A stretch of 11,136 nucleotides of DNA from Anaerolineaceae bacterium. Lineage in GTDB: Bacteria > Chloroflexota > Anaerolineae > JAAYZQ01. Shown one piece after another: positions 11,079 to 11,136 of the stretch. The stretch spans positions 1-11,136 of the forward strand of contig JAAYZQ010000415.1 of NCBI GenBank assembly GCA_012514775.1, in the 5' to 3' direction. Within the stretch, counting starts at the first letter, position 1. Each line of letters begins with the position of its first letter. The notes below the pieces were generated by a model. The model searched no databases and was not told the origin of the DNA. It was given only the letters and a program-made list of their open reading frames with translations. Made by a program: the position numbers and the translations under genes.

Positions 11079-11136
11079 CGGGTACTGCGCATCGCTCTGC
11101 GCCGGTGTCGCCGGCAGGGACTCGGCAGCCCTCGAC
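11079..11136 (+). other. Start of a structured transcript leader (gene beyond window)
   Basis: The first 58 predicted transcribed bases hold two consecutive perfect hairpins, GCGCA-N6-TGCGC (11087-11102) and GCCGG-TGTCG-CCGGC (11101-11115), which share two bases and so could be mutually exclusive. No start codon with a ribosome site is seen before the edge. It may be an ordinary 5' leader, a regulated leader or a small RNA; I could not match it to a known riboswitch family. Confidence 0.35.

Noticed and set aside
1..11136. CRISPR array, tRNA, rRNA or insertion sequence
   Set aside because: No regularly spaced repeats, no cloverleaf with CCA end or TTCRA loop, no transposase motifs and no terminal inverted repeats with target duplications were seen.

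Overview
The window is high-GC (roughly two thirds G+C by eye), densely packed bacterial DNA. Gene content, protein wording, strong sigma-70-type promoters and a CCCCCTTCCC-type interspersed palindrome suggest a Chloroflexota (Anaerolineae/Caldilineae-like) genome. That placement is inference from style and not a database result. I see no tRNA, rRNA, CRISPR array, transposase or phage gene.

Layout, left to right. (1) 1-162 (+) is the 3' end of an amidase-signature enzyme. It meets, tail to tail with a 4-base overlap, a minus-strand group: a DMT/EamA exporter (1336-2319), a very short DinB-like gene that appears internally deleted (1015-1248), and a SAM-dependent methyltransferase (159-1004). 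The DinB/methyltransferase pair has its own near-consensus promoter buried in the end of the exporter gene. (2) 2465-3613 (-) encodes a winged-helix AlkZ-like (HTH_42) DNA glycosylase with a QxQ motif. Its promoter appears to produce a leaderless mRNA, and its -10 and start codon lie inside an 8-bp-arm inverted repeat. (3) 3614-4076 is a divergent intergenic region. (4) 4077-7019 (+) encodes a soluble orphan histidine kinase with five PAS-like units, two of them from a recognisable internal duplication. It ends in a strong intrinsic terminator. (5) Convergent to it is a minus-strand operon transcribed from 10.9 kb down to 7.1 kb: TetR regulator, radical SAM enzyme with extra C-terminal cysteines, nitroreductase-family flavoprotein, and diacylglycerol/sphingosine-kinase-like lipid kinase. 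Its promoter is a perfect TTGACA-17-TATAAT, with a perfect inverted repeat on the expected transcription start. (6) 10971-11136 holds an interspersed-type palindrome, an 11-bp-period direct repeat and a strong outward (+) promoter for a gene or RNA beyond the window.

How the parts may work together. The TetR-led operon is the most system-like unit: a repressor that probably controls itself plus a radical SAM enzyme, a flavin oxidoreductase and a lipid kinase. Together they suggest an inducible membrane-lipid modification pathway. The gene families are supported by sequence; the shared pathway is inference. The other genes look like independent housekeeping or accessory functions (DNA repair, export, methylation, sensing).
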